A stretch of DNA of 64,000 nt, taken from contig DAOUGI010000101.1 in NCBI GenBank assembly GCA_034429215.1, positions 1 to 64,000 on the forward strand. The letters run 5' to 3'. The position numbers and the translations under genes were made by a program. The notes beneath the pieces are model-generated. The model did not search any database. It was not told the DNA's origin and saw nothing but the letters and a program-made list of their open reading frames with translations. Origin of the DNA: JAFGOG01 sp034429215. Lineage in GTDB: Bacteria; Chloroflexota; Anaerolineae; JAAYZQ01. Numbering within the stretch: position 1 is the stretch's first letter; the number at the start of each line of letters is the position of its first letter. Below, in pieces: positions 25,001 through 33,273 of the stretch.

Positions 25001-27055
25001 GTGGCAGACAATACCCCAAGAGAAGATGGCATGACCGTTGCATTGGGCATCGATACCGGCGGCACCTACACCGACGCCGCCCTGGTTGATTACGACACCG
25101 GCCGGGTCCTGTGCGCCGCCAAGGCGCTGACGACCCGGCGTGACCTGTCGATTGGCATTGGCGCGGCCATCGACGCTGCTTTTCAACAACCGGCCGCGCC
25201 GTCCCCCTCCCAGGTGAGCCTGGTCGCCCTATCGACCACACTGGCGACCAATGCCATCGTCGAGGGGCATGGCAGCCCGATTGGCCTGATCCTGATCGGC
25301 TACGACCGGGAGCTGATCAGGCAGTGCGGATTTGAAGGTGACCTGGTTGCCGCCGATGTGGTCTATGTCGACGGCGGGCACGACATCCACGGCGACGAGG
25401 CGGCGCCGCTCGACGTGGCTGCCCTGCGACAGGCGGTGACCGGCTTGGCCGGCCGCGTCGAAGCTTTTGCCGTGTCGGGCTATTTTGGCGTGCGCAACCC
25501 GGCCCACGAGGAACAGGCCAAGGCGCTGATCGAGGGGATGACCGGGCTGCCGGTGACCTGCGGCCACGAGCTGACGGTACGCCTCAATTCGGTCCGGCGG
25601 GCGACAACGGTGGCCCTCAACGCCCGATTGGTGCCGCTGCTGCGCGAGCTGATCGACACGCTGCGCCGCACCCTGACCGGGAGGGGGATCAACGCGCCGT
25701 TGATGGTGGTCAAGGGCGATGGCTCGTTGGTGCGGGCCGAGTGGGCCATGCAGCGGCCGATCGAGACGATCCTGTCGGGGCCGGCGGCCAGCGTGGTGGG
25801 CGCCTGGCACCTGGCGCAGCAGGAGCAGGGCGATCCCCAAGACGGCGCGCTGTGGGTCATCGACGTGGGGGGCACCACCACCGACATCGCTTCCCTGTCG
25901 AACGGCCGGCCCCACCTCAGCCGCGAGGGCGCCCAGGTGGGCCGCTGGCGAACGATGGTCGAAGCAGTCGACGTTCACACGGTTGGCCTGGGGGGCGACA
26001 GCCACATCCGGCTGGACGGCAGTCGCCGGCTGGTCATCGGCCCGCAGCGGGTCGTGCCGCTCAGCCTGCTCGCCGATCAACACCCCGAGGTTTTGGCCGA
26101 GCTCCGCCACCAGGTGCAAACGCCGCCCCGCGCCGAGGCTGCTGCCCAGTTCTTGATCGCGCACCGCACACCGGCCAGGCCACTCGAAAGCGAAGAGCAG
26201 CGGATCCTGGATCGCCTGGCGCGCGGGCCGGTCTCGCTGGCAGCGCTGATGCAAGATCTGCGCTACGGCTCGCTCGTCCTGCGCCGGGTGGAAAAGCTGG
26301 CCGCCGAGCGGCTGGTGCTGTGCGCCGGCTTGACTCCGACCGACGCGCTGCACGCCCTGGGCCGGATGGCGTTGTGGAACGCCGAAGCGGCGCAGTTGGG
26401 CGCCGAGGTGTTGAGCGCCCAGGCCCGCTGTGGCCGGGATGAGCTGTGCCAAGCGGTCGTGGACGGCGTGTCGGACCGGGCCGCCACGGCCCTGGTCAGC
26501 AAGGCTCTGAGCGACACAGCCGGCCTGCCCCGCTGGGAGCAGGAGCCGACCGCGGCGCTCCTGTTGGAGCGGGCTCTGACCGGCGGGCAGGGCGCGGCGC
26601 TGGACTGCGCCTTGACCCTGCGCCAGCCGCTGGTGGCCATCGGCGCGCCGGTGGCTGCCTACATGCCGCGCGTGGCCGAGCAGCTTCACACCCGGCTGAT
26701 TATCCCGCCTCACGCGGCGGTAGCCAACGCGGTGGGAGCGGTGGTGGGCGGGGTGGTACAGCGGCAGCAGGTGCTCGTCAGCCCGCTGGACGGCCGGCTG
26801 CGCCTCCACCTGCCCGACGGCGTGCATGATTTCGCGCTCCTGGAAGAGGCGGTGGCTTTTGCCCAGGAGTGGATGCGGGCCTGGCTGGATGACCAGGCTC
26901 GCCAAGCCGGCGCCGCCCAGGTCGAGATCCAGATCGACCGCCACGACACTTATGCCCCTGTCGGAGCCGGCTGGGGCGAACAGATCTATCTCGGCACCGA
27001 ATTGACCTTTACCGCCGTAGGCCGGCCCAGCCCGGCGGAATCACTGAGGGGATGA
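25001..27055 (+). CDS. Hydantoinase/5-oxoprolinase A-like protein
   Basis: This 684-residue member of the ATP-dependent hydantoinase/oxoprolinase A (HyuA) family has an ASKHA fold. It begins VALGIDTGGTYTDAALVD (phosphate 1), then ALSTTLATNAIVEGHG, TILSGPAASVVGAWHL and DVGGTTTDIASLSNGRP (phosphate 2). About residues 390-450 form a helical insert (EEQRILDRLARGPVSLAALM) that looks like a winged helix. No HyuB partner is nearby, so it belongs with the stand-alone HyuA-like proteins of unknown substrate. The GTG start is almost leaderless; ATG 25031 is an alternative. Probably the first gene before the deoxynucleoside kinase. Confidence 0.82.
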   Translation: MADNTPREDGMTVALGIDTGGTYTDAALVDYDTGRVLCAAKALTTRRDLSIGIGAAIDAAFQQPAAPSPSQVSLVALSTTLATNAIVEGHGSPIGLILIGYDRELIRQCGFEGDLVAADVVYVDGGHDIHGDEAAPLDVAALRQAVTGLAGRVEAFAVSGYFGVRNPAHEEQAKALIEGMTGLPVTCGHELTVRLNSVRRATTVALNARLVPLLRELIDTLRRTLTGRGINAPLMVVKGDGSLVRAEWAMQRPIETILSGPAASVVGAWHLAQQEQGDPQDGALWVIDVGGTTTDIASLSNGRPHLSREGAQVGRWRTMVEAVDVHTVGLGGDSHIRLDGSRRLVIGPQRVVPLSLLADQHPEVLAELRHQVQTPPRAEAAAQFLIAHRTPARPLESEEQRILDRLARGPVSLAALMQDLRYGSLVLRRVEKLAAERLVLCAGLTPTDALHALGRMALWNAEAAQLGAEVLSAQARCGRDELCQAVVDGVSDRAATALVSKALSDTAGLPRWEQEPTAALLLERALTGGQGAALDCALTLRQPLVAIGAPVAAYMPRVAEQLHTRLIIPPHAAVANAVGAVVGGVVQRQQVLVSPLDGRLRLHLPDGVHDFALLEEAVAFAQEWMRAWLDDQARQAGAAQVEIQIDRHDTYAPVGAGWGEQIYLGTELTFTAVGRPSPAESLRG

Positions 27056-27114
27056 GGACACTGAGGACACTGAATGAGGGCAGGGGGATAGGCGACGCGG
27101 GGCGCCGGGGGAGG

Positions 27115-27139
27115 GGTTTCCACGGAGACCGTGGGAACC
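27115..27139. repeat. Intergenic hairpin
   Basis: GGTTTCCACGG-AGA-CCGTGGGAACC forms an 11-bp stem with one G-T pair between the hydantoinase and deoxynucleoside kinase genes. No U tract follows, so it is more likely a processing/stability element or a dispersed repeat than a terminator. A short direct repeat, GAGGACACT twice, precedes it near 27052-27071. Confidence 0.5.
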
Positions 27140-27164
27140 AGGAGAAGAATCAAAGGGAGGGGAC

Positions 27165-27800
27165 ATGAAAAAGTTCATCGCCGTAGCCGGAAACGTGGGG
27201 GTTGGAAAATCGACCCTGACCCGCCTGTTGAGCGCGCACCTGTGCTGGGAGCCGTTCTTCGAGGCGGTGGACGACAACCCTTACCTGGCCGATTTTTACC
27301 AGGACATGCGCACCTGGAGCTTTCACTCTCAGGTCTTTTTCCTGTCCCGGCGACTGGCCCACCACCGCCAGATCCTCGATCGGCCCGGCACCGTCATCCA
27401 GGACCGGACGGTGTACGAAGACGCCGAGATCTTTGCCCGCAACCTCTATTTGCAGAACCATATGACCCCCCGCGACTGGCAGAGCTACTGGGACCTGTAC
27501 CAGACGGTGATCACCATCCTACCACCGCCTGACCTGGTCATCTACTTGCAGGCGCCGGTCCCTGCACTCCAGGAACGGATCCGCCAGCGGGGCCGCGATT
27601 ACGAGCAACAGATCTCGGTCGAATACTTGACCCAGCTCAACGAGCTGTATGACCAGTGGGCGGCGAGCTTTCACCTATCGCCGGTGCTGACCGTCCGAAC
27701 TGAGAAGCTGAACTTTGTGACGGACAACTCACACCTGGAGCTGATCGCCGCCCGGGTGCTGGACAAGCTGCACGGCAAAGAGGTGGTCGTGCTGGAATAG
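27165..27800 (+). CDS. Deoxynucleoside kinase (dAdo/dGuo kinase-like)
   Basis: This 211-residue P-loop kinase phosphorylates deoxynucleosides for salvage. It has the P-loop AVAGNVGVGKSTL (residues 6-18), EAVDDNPYLADFYQD with the substrate-contacting Glu, FFLSRRLAHHRQI, the DRxxxED motif QDRTVYEDAEIF and the lid IRQRGRDYEQQI. The length and motif set match bacterial dAK/dGK. SD GGGAGGGG is close to the ATG. The next gene starts four bases after the stop codon, so they share a transcript. Confidence 0.92.
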   Translation: MKKFIAVAGNVGVGKSTLTRLLSAHLCWEPFFEAVDDNPYLADFYQDMRTWSFHSQVFFLSRRLAHHRQILDRPGTVIQDRTVYEDAEIFARNLYLQNHMTPRDWQSYWDLYQTVITILPPPDLVIYLQAPVPALQERIRQRGRDYEQQISVEYLTQLNELYDQWAASFHLSPVLTVRTEKLNFVTDNSHLELIAARVLDKLHGKEVVVLE

Positions 27801-27804
27801 CACC

Positions 27805-28713
27805 ATGAGAAGGCTCAAGAAGGTCCCGGTCTCTTTCGCCGGGACGGCCAAGTTTCGCAAAGCGCGGCGCCTGGCCTGGGATTACCTGCTTCTTACCGGC
27901 GGCGCGCTCTTGCTGTCGGCCAATGTGAACATTTTTCTGACGCCCAACCGCGTCGTCGGCTCTGGGGTGACCGGCATCGGGATGCTGTCCCATTACCTGT
28001 GGGGCTGGCCCATCGGCCTGGTGACCCTGGTCTTGAACATTCCGATCTTTATCGCCGGGATCAAGTGGGCCGGCGGCTGGCGCCTCCTTATCCGTTCGGT
28101 GTATGCCACAGCGATCATGACCATCGGCATCGACCTGCTGGCTCCGTTCCTGCCGCCCATTACGGGGGACCCGTTGATCTTTACGCTGTTCGGCGGCGTG
28201 CTCGACGGCGTCGGCATCGGGCTGGTCCTGCGCGGCGAGGGCACCACCGGCGGCACCGACATCATCGCCCAACTGCTCAACCGGCTCAAGGGGATCGGCT
28301 TTGGCACTACTTTCATCGTTGTCAACAGCGCCATCCTGCTGGCGGCAGCCGCCGCGGTCGGATTGGTGCCGGTGCTGTACGCTCTGATCGTCAATTTCGT
28401 CTCGGGACGGGTGGTCGACATGGTGCAGGAGGGCTCGGGCTATGCGCGGTCTTTTTTCATCGTCTCGACGCGCAGCGCCGAGATCCAGCAGGCCATTCTC
28501 GACGACCTGGAGCGCGGGGTGACCTTGATGGATGTGCGCGGCGGGTACACCCAGACCTCCCTCCCGGCGCTGTACGTGGTTGTCTCTCGCTCGCAGGTGA
28601 CACACTTGAAGCGGCTGATCTCGGAGCGGGACCCGGCCGCGTTCGTCGTGGTGTCTGAGGCCCACGAGGTGTTGGGCGAGGGGTTCAAGCCGATAACCCA
28701 CAAAAAGGTCTGA
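27805..28713 (+). CDS. YitT family membrane protein (DUF161/DUF2179)
   Basis: This 302-residue protein has five or six N-terminal membrane helices (about 25-200), including NIFLTPNRVVGSGVTGIGML and LRGEGTTGGTDIIAQLL, the YitT signature. A C-terminal cytosolic DUF2179 domain (about 215-295) has SFFIVSTRSAEIQQAILDDL and GVTLMDVRGGYTQT. The function of the family is unknown; transport of a small metabolite is often suggested. It lies 4 nt after the deoxynucleoside kinase. Confidence 0.9.
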   Translation: MRRLKKVPVSFAGTAKFRKARRLAWDYLLLTGGALLLSANVNIFLTPNRVVGSGVTGIGMLSHYLWGWPIGLVTLVLNIPIFIAGIKWAGGWRLLIRSVYATAIMTIGIDLLAPFLPPITGDPLIFTLFGGVLDGVGIGLVLRGEGTTGGTDIIAQLLNRLKGIGFGTTFIVVNSAILLAAAAAVGLVPVLYALIVNFVSGRVVDMVQEGSGYARSFFIVSTRSAEIQQAILDDLERGVTLMDVRGGYTQTSLPALYVVVSRSQVTHLKRLISERDPAAFVVVSEAHEVLGEGFKPITHKKV

Positions 28714-28880
28714 GCAATCGGAGGAATGATCTAGTAAGCGCAGAATTCGAGGCATCCCGGGCCCGGCAGGCCTGGAAGGTCGCTTCTCGTGAATAGCGCG
28801 ATTGGTTAGGTCTTTTCCTCTGTGCGCGATCGCGGTTGTCTGCCTCAAGACACAAGACATAAAAGGGCCCAGCTCGATGC

Positions 28881-28909
28881 TTGCGGCCCGGCCGCAACCG
28901 TGTTATACT
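28881..28909 (+). promoter_or_regulatory. Promoter of the kinase-ATPase-TPR gene
   Basis: TTGCGG (28881-28886), a 17-nt spacer and TATACT (28904-28909), 45 nt before the start codon. The rest of 28714-28954 shows no gene. Confidence 0.75.
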
Positions 28910-28954
28910 GGCACCGGTCTATCCAGCCACAGGACTACAAGAAGAGGTTGCAAA

Positions 28955-31900
28955 ATGCCATCGGCCATCAGCGGGCGGTACGTTTTGCACGAGCTGCTCG
29001 GCACGGGCGGCGCGGGGGCGGTCTATCGCGCCATGGACCGCCTGACCGGCGCCACGGTCGCCCTCAAGCGGGTGAAGGTGCCGGCGGCGACAGGCTTGGC
29101 CGAGGAGCCGGCAGAGGCCGCTGCTCTGCGCCTGGCGCTGGCTAACGAGTTCCGAACGCTGGCTTCGCTGCGACACCCCAACCTCGTCGGCGTGCTTGAC
29201 TATGGATTCGAGACCGACCCCGAAGTGCGAGCCGCCGAGCGACAGCCATATTTCACGATGGAGTACCTGGCCGGCGCGCAGACAATCACCCAGGCGGGGG
29301 TCGACCGACCGGCGGCGCGGGTAGAACTGGTGATCCAGGTTCTCCAGGCGTTGGCCTACATCCACCGGCGCGGGATCGTGCACCGCGACCTGAAGCCGGG
29401 CAATGTGTTGGTGACACGCCACGGCAACGAGGCCACGGTGAAAGTGCTGGATTTTGGGCTGGCGGCCATACGTGGGGCGCACCCTGCCGAGGGCACAGCG
29501 CACACAGGTATGAGTGGGACGATCGCCTACATGGCCCCGGAGACGCTGGCCGGCCGGAGGGCGGAGCAGATGGCCGACCTGTACGCGCTGGGTGTGATCG
29601 CCTACGAGCTATTCGCCGGCCGCCATCCCTTTGACGTGTCCGACGTGAGCCGGCTGTTGAGGGAGACGCTATATGCCAGCCCTGATCTGGCCGCTCTGGA
29701 GCCAGACGGTGGGCTGGCCAAGGTGGTGGGCAAACTGCTGGCGAAGGATCCGGCAGCCCGGTACGAGAGCGCCGAGGCGTGCCTGGCGGCACTGTGCCGG
29801 GCGACCGGCCGGCCCACGCCGCCGGAGACGATCGCCATCCGTGAGAGCTTTTTGCAGGCAGCCCAGTTTGTGGGGCACCAGGCAGAGGTGGAACGGCTGA
29901 CAGCAGCCTTGGACAGAGCGTTGGCCGGACGGGGATCGGCCTGGCTGGTAGGCGGCGAGAGCGGCGTGGGTAAAACGCGGCTGCTAGATGAGCTGAGGAC
30001 TCGGGCGCTGGTGGCCGGGGTGCTGGTGGCACATGGCCAGGCGACGCGCGAAGCGGGGACGGCCCTCCAGCTTTGGCGCGAGCCGCTGCGCCGCCTGGCG
30101 CTGACCACGCCGCTGACCGACCTGGAAGCGTCAACCCTGCAGCCGGTAGTGCCTGACGTGGCCACGCTCCTGGACCGGGAAATACCGGCCGGCCCGCCGT
30201 TGGAGGGCGAGGCGGGGCAAAGACGTCTCTTGGCGACTATCGCCGATCTGTTTCGCCGCCAGACATGGCCGGTGCTGTTAATCCTTGAAGATCTGCAATG
30301 GGCCGGCGAAGGGTTGGATGTGCTGCGGCTGCTGGCGCCGCTGGCAGCCGAGCGGCCGCTGTTGGTAGTGGGCGCCTACCGCGACGACGAGGCGCCGGCC
30401 TTGCCTGCCACGCTGCCCGGGGTCGAGGCGATCAAGCTGGATCGGCTGTCAGAGGCCGAAGTATTGGCGCTGAGCGAATCGATGTTGGGGGAAGCCGGCC
30501 GGCGGCCCGAAGTGGTGGGGCTGCTGCAGCGTGAGAGCGAGGGCAACACCTTCTTCCTGGTCGAGGTGGCGCGGGCGCTGGCCGAAGAGGCAGGCCGGCT
30601 GAGCGATGTTGGGCAGGCGGCGCTTCCGGCGCAGGTGCTGCCGCGGGGGATTCAGAGCGTTGTCCGCCAGCGGCTGGCAGGGGTGCCGGCCGAGGCGCAG
30701 GCGCTGCTGCGCGCGGCGGCAGTGGCCGGCCGGCAGGTGGACCTGGCGGTGATGGCCGAGCTGGGGCCGCCCGATACATGCGGCACAGGCCGCCAGGTAC
30801 AGGCGCCCCATGGCACGGGGATCGACGAGTGGCTCACGGCGTGCGCCAATGCCGCAGTACTGGAGGTTCGGGACGGGCAGTGGCGTTTTGCCCACGACAA
30901 GCTGCGCGAGGGACTGCTGGCCGGCTTGCCGGGCGGCCAGGCCGAGCAGGTGGCGCTGCACCGGCAGGTGGCTCAAGCCATTGAGCGAGCATACGCCGGG
31001 CGAGGACTGGAGGAGCACGCGGCGGCTCTGGCTTACCATTGGGGGCAGGCCGGCAATGTGGAGGAGGAACGGCGTTTTGCGCGGCTGGCGGGCGAGCAAG
31101 CGGTGGACCGCTACGCGAACGCCGAGGCGCTGGCCTACCTGCGGCGGGGCCTCGATCTGAGCCCGGCCGATGAAGTCGCCGGGCGCTATGCCCTATTGAT
31201 GGCTATCGAGCGGGTGTACGATGTCCAGGGCCTGCGCCAGGAACGGGCTCAACTGCTTGACGAGCTGGAGGCACTGGCGGGCCAACTCGGCGCCGAGCAG
31301 CAGGCCAGAGTGGCGCTGCGCCGGGCGATTTATGCCGAGGCGACGAGCGATTATCCGGCAGCAATGACCGCCGCCCAGGCAGCCATCGGATGGGCCCAGG
31401 CGACCGGGCACGTGGCCCACGAGGCAGCCGGTTTCTTGTACTGGGGCCAGGCGTTATGGCGACAGTCAGATCATGCCGCGGCTCGCCTCCACCTGGAGAC
31501 CGCACTGGCCCGGGCGCGGGCAGCGGGTGTCGCCTGGTTGGAGGCGTCGAGCCTGCGCGTTCTTGGCGCGGTGGCGTGGGCCGTGAGCGATTACAGCGCA
31601 GCACGCATCTATTACGAGCAGGCTCTGGAGATCGACCGGCGGATCGGGGACCGCCGCAGCATGGGCCGATCGCTCAACAATCTAGGGCTGGTGGCCGACG
31701 AGGTCAATGACTATCGCAGCGCTGTGGACTATTATGAGCAGGCGCTGCGCATCTATCGCGACATCGGCGACCGGCGGGGCGAGGGGGTGACCGGAAGCAA
31801 CCTGGGGCTGGCTCTGTGGGGGCAGGGCAGCTTTGACGCCGCCCAGACCTGTTTCGAGCAGGCACAGCGCATCTGCCAAGAGGTTGGGATTCGCTCAGGC

Positions 31901-32620
31901 GAAGGCAACGCAGCCAACAACCTGGGGCTGGTGCGCCTGGGGATCGGCGATTATGAAGCGGCCAAGGGCTGGTTCGACCGGGCGCTGGCCATCTATCGCG
32001 ACATCGGTGACCGGCGCAGTGAGGGGATCGCCCTGGCCAACCTGGCGAGTGCGTGCCGCTACCGGGCCGACCTCGTTACGGCGCTCGATTACGCCCACCG
32101 GGCACTGGACGCCGCCCGGCAGGCCGGCCATCGCCAGGGCGAGGCCCAAAGCCTGACGGTGTTGGGCCACGGTTTGGCGGACCTGGCCGCCAGAGACATG
32201 CGGCACAGGGAGCGCTTGGCCGAGGCAGCCACCGCCTACCGCGAGGCGGCGAATATCCGGCACTCCCTGGGCGATCATAACCTGGAGAGCGAGTCGGTAG
32301 CCGGGCTGGCGCGAGTCGTTCTGGCGCAGGGCCAACCGGCCGAGGCCCTGAGGCTGGTAGAAAAGGTGCTGGCCCACCTGGCCGGCGAGGGTGACCTATA
32401 CGGGTCGTCCGAGGCATTTTTGGTCTACCTGACCTGCTACCAGGTGCTACGGGCGTGCGGCGACGGGCGGGCAGGCGAGGTGCTAGCCACGGCGCAGGCG
32501 GCGTTGATCGAGCGGGCGGCGCGCATCGGCGACGAGGAGATGCGCCACTCCTTCCTGGAGGATGTGCCGCATCACCGGGCGATTATGGACGAATTGGCGA
32601 TCTGCCCATCTTGCAGGTGA
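28955..32620 (+). CDS. Ser/Thr protein kinase fused to an AAA/STAND-type ATPase and TPR repeats
   Basis: This 1221-residue signalling protein has three parts. A Hanks-type kinase (about 8-285) has LLGTGGAGAVYRA, Lys38, HRDLKPGNVL (143-152), DFG (166-168) and the APE equivalent MAPE. A P-loop ATPase follows with Walker A GGESGVGKTRLL (333-344) and Walker B PVLLILEDLQWAGEG, resembling the AAA_16/STAND module of bacterial multidomain regulators. The C-terminal half (about 700-1200) is TPR, with repeats such as YYEQALEIDRRIGDRRSMG and YYEQALRIYRDIGDRRGEG. No transmembrane segment is seen, so it is cytosolic. SD AGAGG precedes the ATG; the longer frame lies upstream of the promoter. Its last 49 bp overlap the convergent ABC ATPase gene. 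Confidence 0.92.
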   Translation: MPSAISGRYVLHELLGTGGAGAVYRAMDRLTGATVALKRVKVPAATGLAEEPAEAAALRLALANEFRTLASLRHPNLVGVLDYGFETDPEVRAAERQPYFTMEYLAGAQTITQAGVDRPAARVELVIQVLQALAYIHRRGIVHRDLKPGNVLVTRHGNEATVKVLDFGLAAIRGAHPAEGTAHTGMSGTIAYMAPETLAGRRAEQMADLYALGVIAYELFAGRHPFDVSDVSRLLRETLYASPDLAALEPDGGLAKVVGKLLAKDPAARYESAEACLAALCRATGRPTPPETIAIRESFLQAAQFVGHQAEVERLTAALDRALAGRGSAWLVGGESGVGKTRLLDELRTRALVAGVLVAHGQATREAGTALQLWREPLRRLALTTPLTDLEASTLQPVVPDVATLLDREIPAGPPLEGEAGQRRLLATIADLFRRQTWPVLLILEDLQWAGEGLDVLRLLAPLAAERPLLVVGAYRDDEAPALPATLPGVEAIKLDRLSEAEVLALSESMLGEAGRRPEVVGLLQRESEGNTFFLVEVARALAEEAGRLSDVGQAALPAQVLPRGIQSVVRQRLAGVPAEAQALLRAAAVAGRQVDLAVMAELGPPDTCGTGRQVQAPHGTGIDEWLTACANAAVLEVRDGQWRFAHDKLREGLLAGLPGGQAEQVALHRQVAQAIERAYAGRGLEEHAAALAYHWGQAGNVEEERRFARLAGEQAVDRYANAEALAYLRRGLDLSPADEVAGRYALLMAIERVYDVQGLRQERAQLLDELEALAGQLGAEQQARVALRRAIYAEATSDYPAAMTAAQAAIGWAQATGHVAHEAAGFLYWGQALWRQSDHAAARLHLETALARARAAGVAWLEASSLRVLGAVAWAVSDYSAARIYYEQALEIDRRIGDRRSMGRSLNNLGLVADEVNDYRSAVDYYEQALRIYRDIGDRRGEGVTGSNLGLALWGQGSFDAAQTCFEQAQRICQEVGIRSGEGNAANNLGLVRLGIGDYEAAKGWFDRALAIYRDIGDRRSEGIALANLASACRYRADLVTALDYAHRALDAARQAGHRQGEAQSLTVLGHGLADLAARDMRHRERLAEAATAYREAANIRHSLGDHNLESESVAGLARVVLAQGQPAEALRLVEKVLAHLAGEGDLYGSSEAFLVYLTCYQVLRACGDGRAGEVLATAQAALIERAARIGDEEMRHSFLEDVPHHRAIMDELAICPSCR

Positions 32621-33273
32621 TAGACCTCATCGGCAAAGGCGTCGACGGCCAGATCGTGGGTGGCGATCAGCACGGTCGTCCCTTCCTGGTCGGCGATGCG
32701 GCGAAAGAGGTGGAGGATCTGCTGGCCGGTGGCCGAGTCCAGCTCGCCGGTCGGTTCATCGGCCAGGATGAGCGCCGGGCGCGGGGCGATGGCCCGGGCG
32801 ATGGACACCCGCTGCTGCTGGCCACCCGACAACTCAAAGGTGCGGTGATCCATCCATTTTGCCAGGCCCATCAGGGTCAGGACCTCGGTGGCGCGCTGCT
32901 GGCGCTCACGCTGCCTAAAGCCTGCCAGGCGCAGCATCAGATCCACGTTCTCCCTGGCCGAGTAGGTGGGCAGCAGGGCATGGGCCTGAAAGACAAAGCC
33001 GATGCGGCGCCGGCGCAGCCTCACCCACTCCTGGTCTGATAGGCGGGTCACGTTGCGCCCTTCCAGCCAGATGTCGCCCTCCGTCGGCCGGTCCAGTCCG
33101 CCGATGCAGTTCAGCAGCGTGGTCTTGCCCGATCCCGATCGCCCTCGCAGGGCCACCACCTTGCCGGCGCCCACCGACAGATCCACGCCGCGCAGGGCCG
33201 GCACCTGCCGCGAATCGACGTGGTAGACACGAGTCACGTGCTCCACACGGATGAGGGGCCATTTTCCGCTCAT
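32572..33273 (-). CDS. LolD/MacB-type ABC transporter ATPase (second of the operon)
   Basis: This 233-residue ATPase has Walker A LRGRSGSGKTTLLN, Q-loop FVFQAHALLPTYSA, signature LSGGQQQRVSIARAIA, Walker B LILADEPTGELD and H-loop IATHDLAVDAF. This sequence class partners FtsX/MacB permeases. The ATG overlaps the TGA of the double substrate-binding gene (ATGA), so it is the last gene of a five-gene operon. It ends inside the kinase-TPR gene on the opposite strand. Its permease partner is presumably the FtsX protein at 38864-41755. Confidence 0.93.
   Translation of the reverse strand: MSGKWPLIRVEHVTRVYHVDSRQVPALRGVDLSVGAGKVVALRGRSGSGKTTLLNCIGGLDRPTEGDIWLEGRNVTRLSDQEWVRLRRRRIGFVFQAHALLPTYSARENVDLMLRLAGFRQRERQQRATEVLTLMGLAKWMDHRTFELSGGQQQRVSIARAIAPRPALILADEPTGELDSATGQQILHLFRRIADQEGTTVLIATHDLAVDAFADEVYHLQDGQIANSSIIAR

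Noticed and set aside
25229..26944. Minus-strand open frame of 571 codons inside the hydantoinase gene
   Set aside because: The composition is that of a shadow frame; the plus-strand protein has all HyuA motifs.
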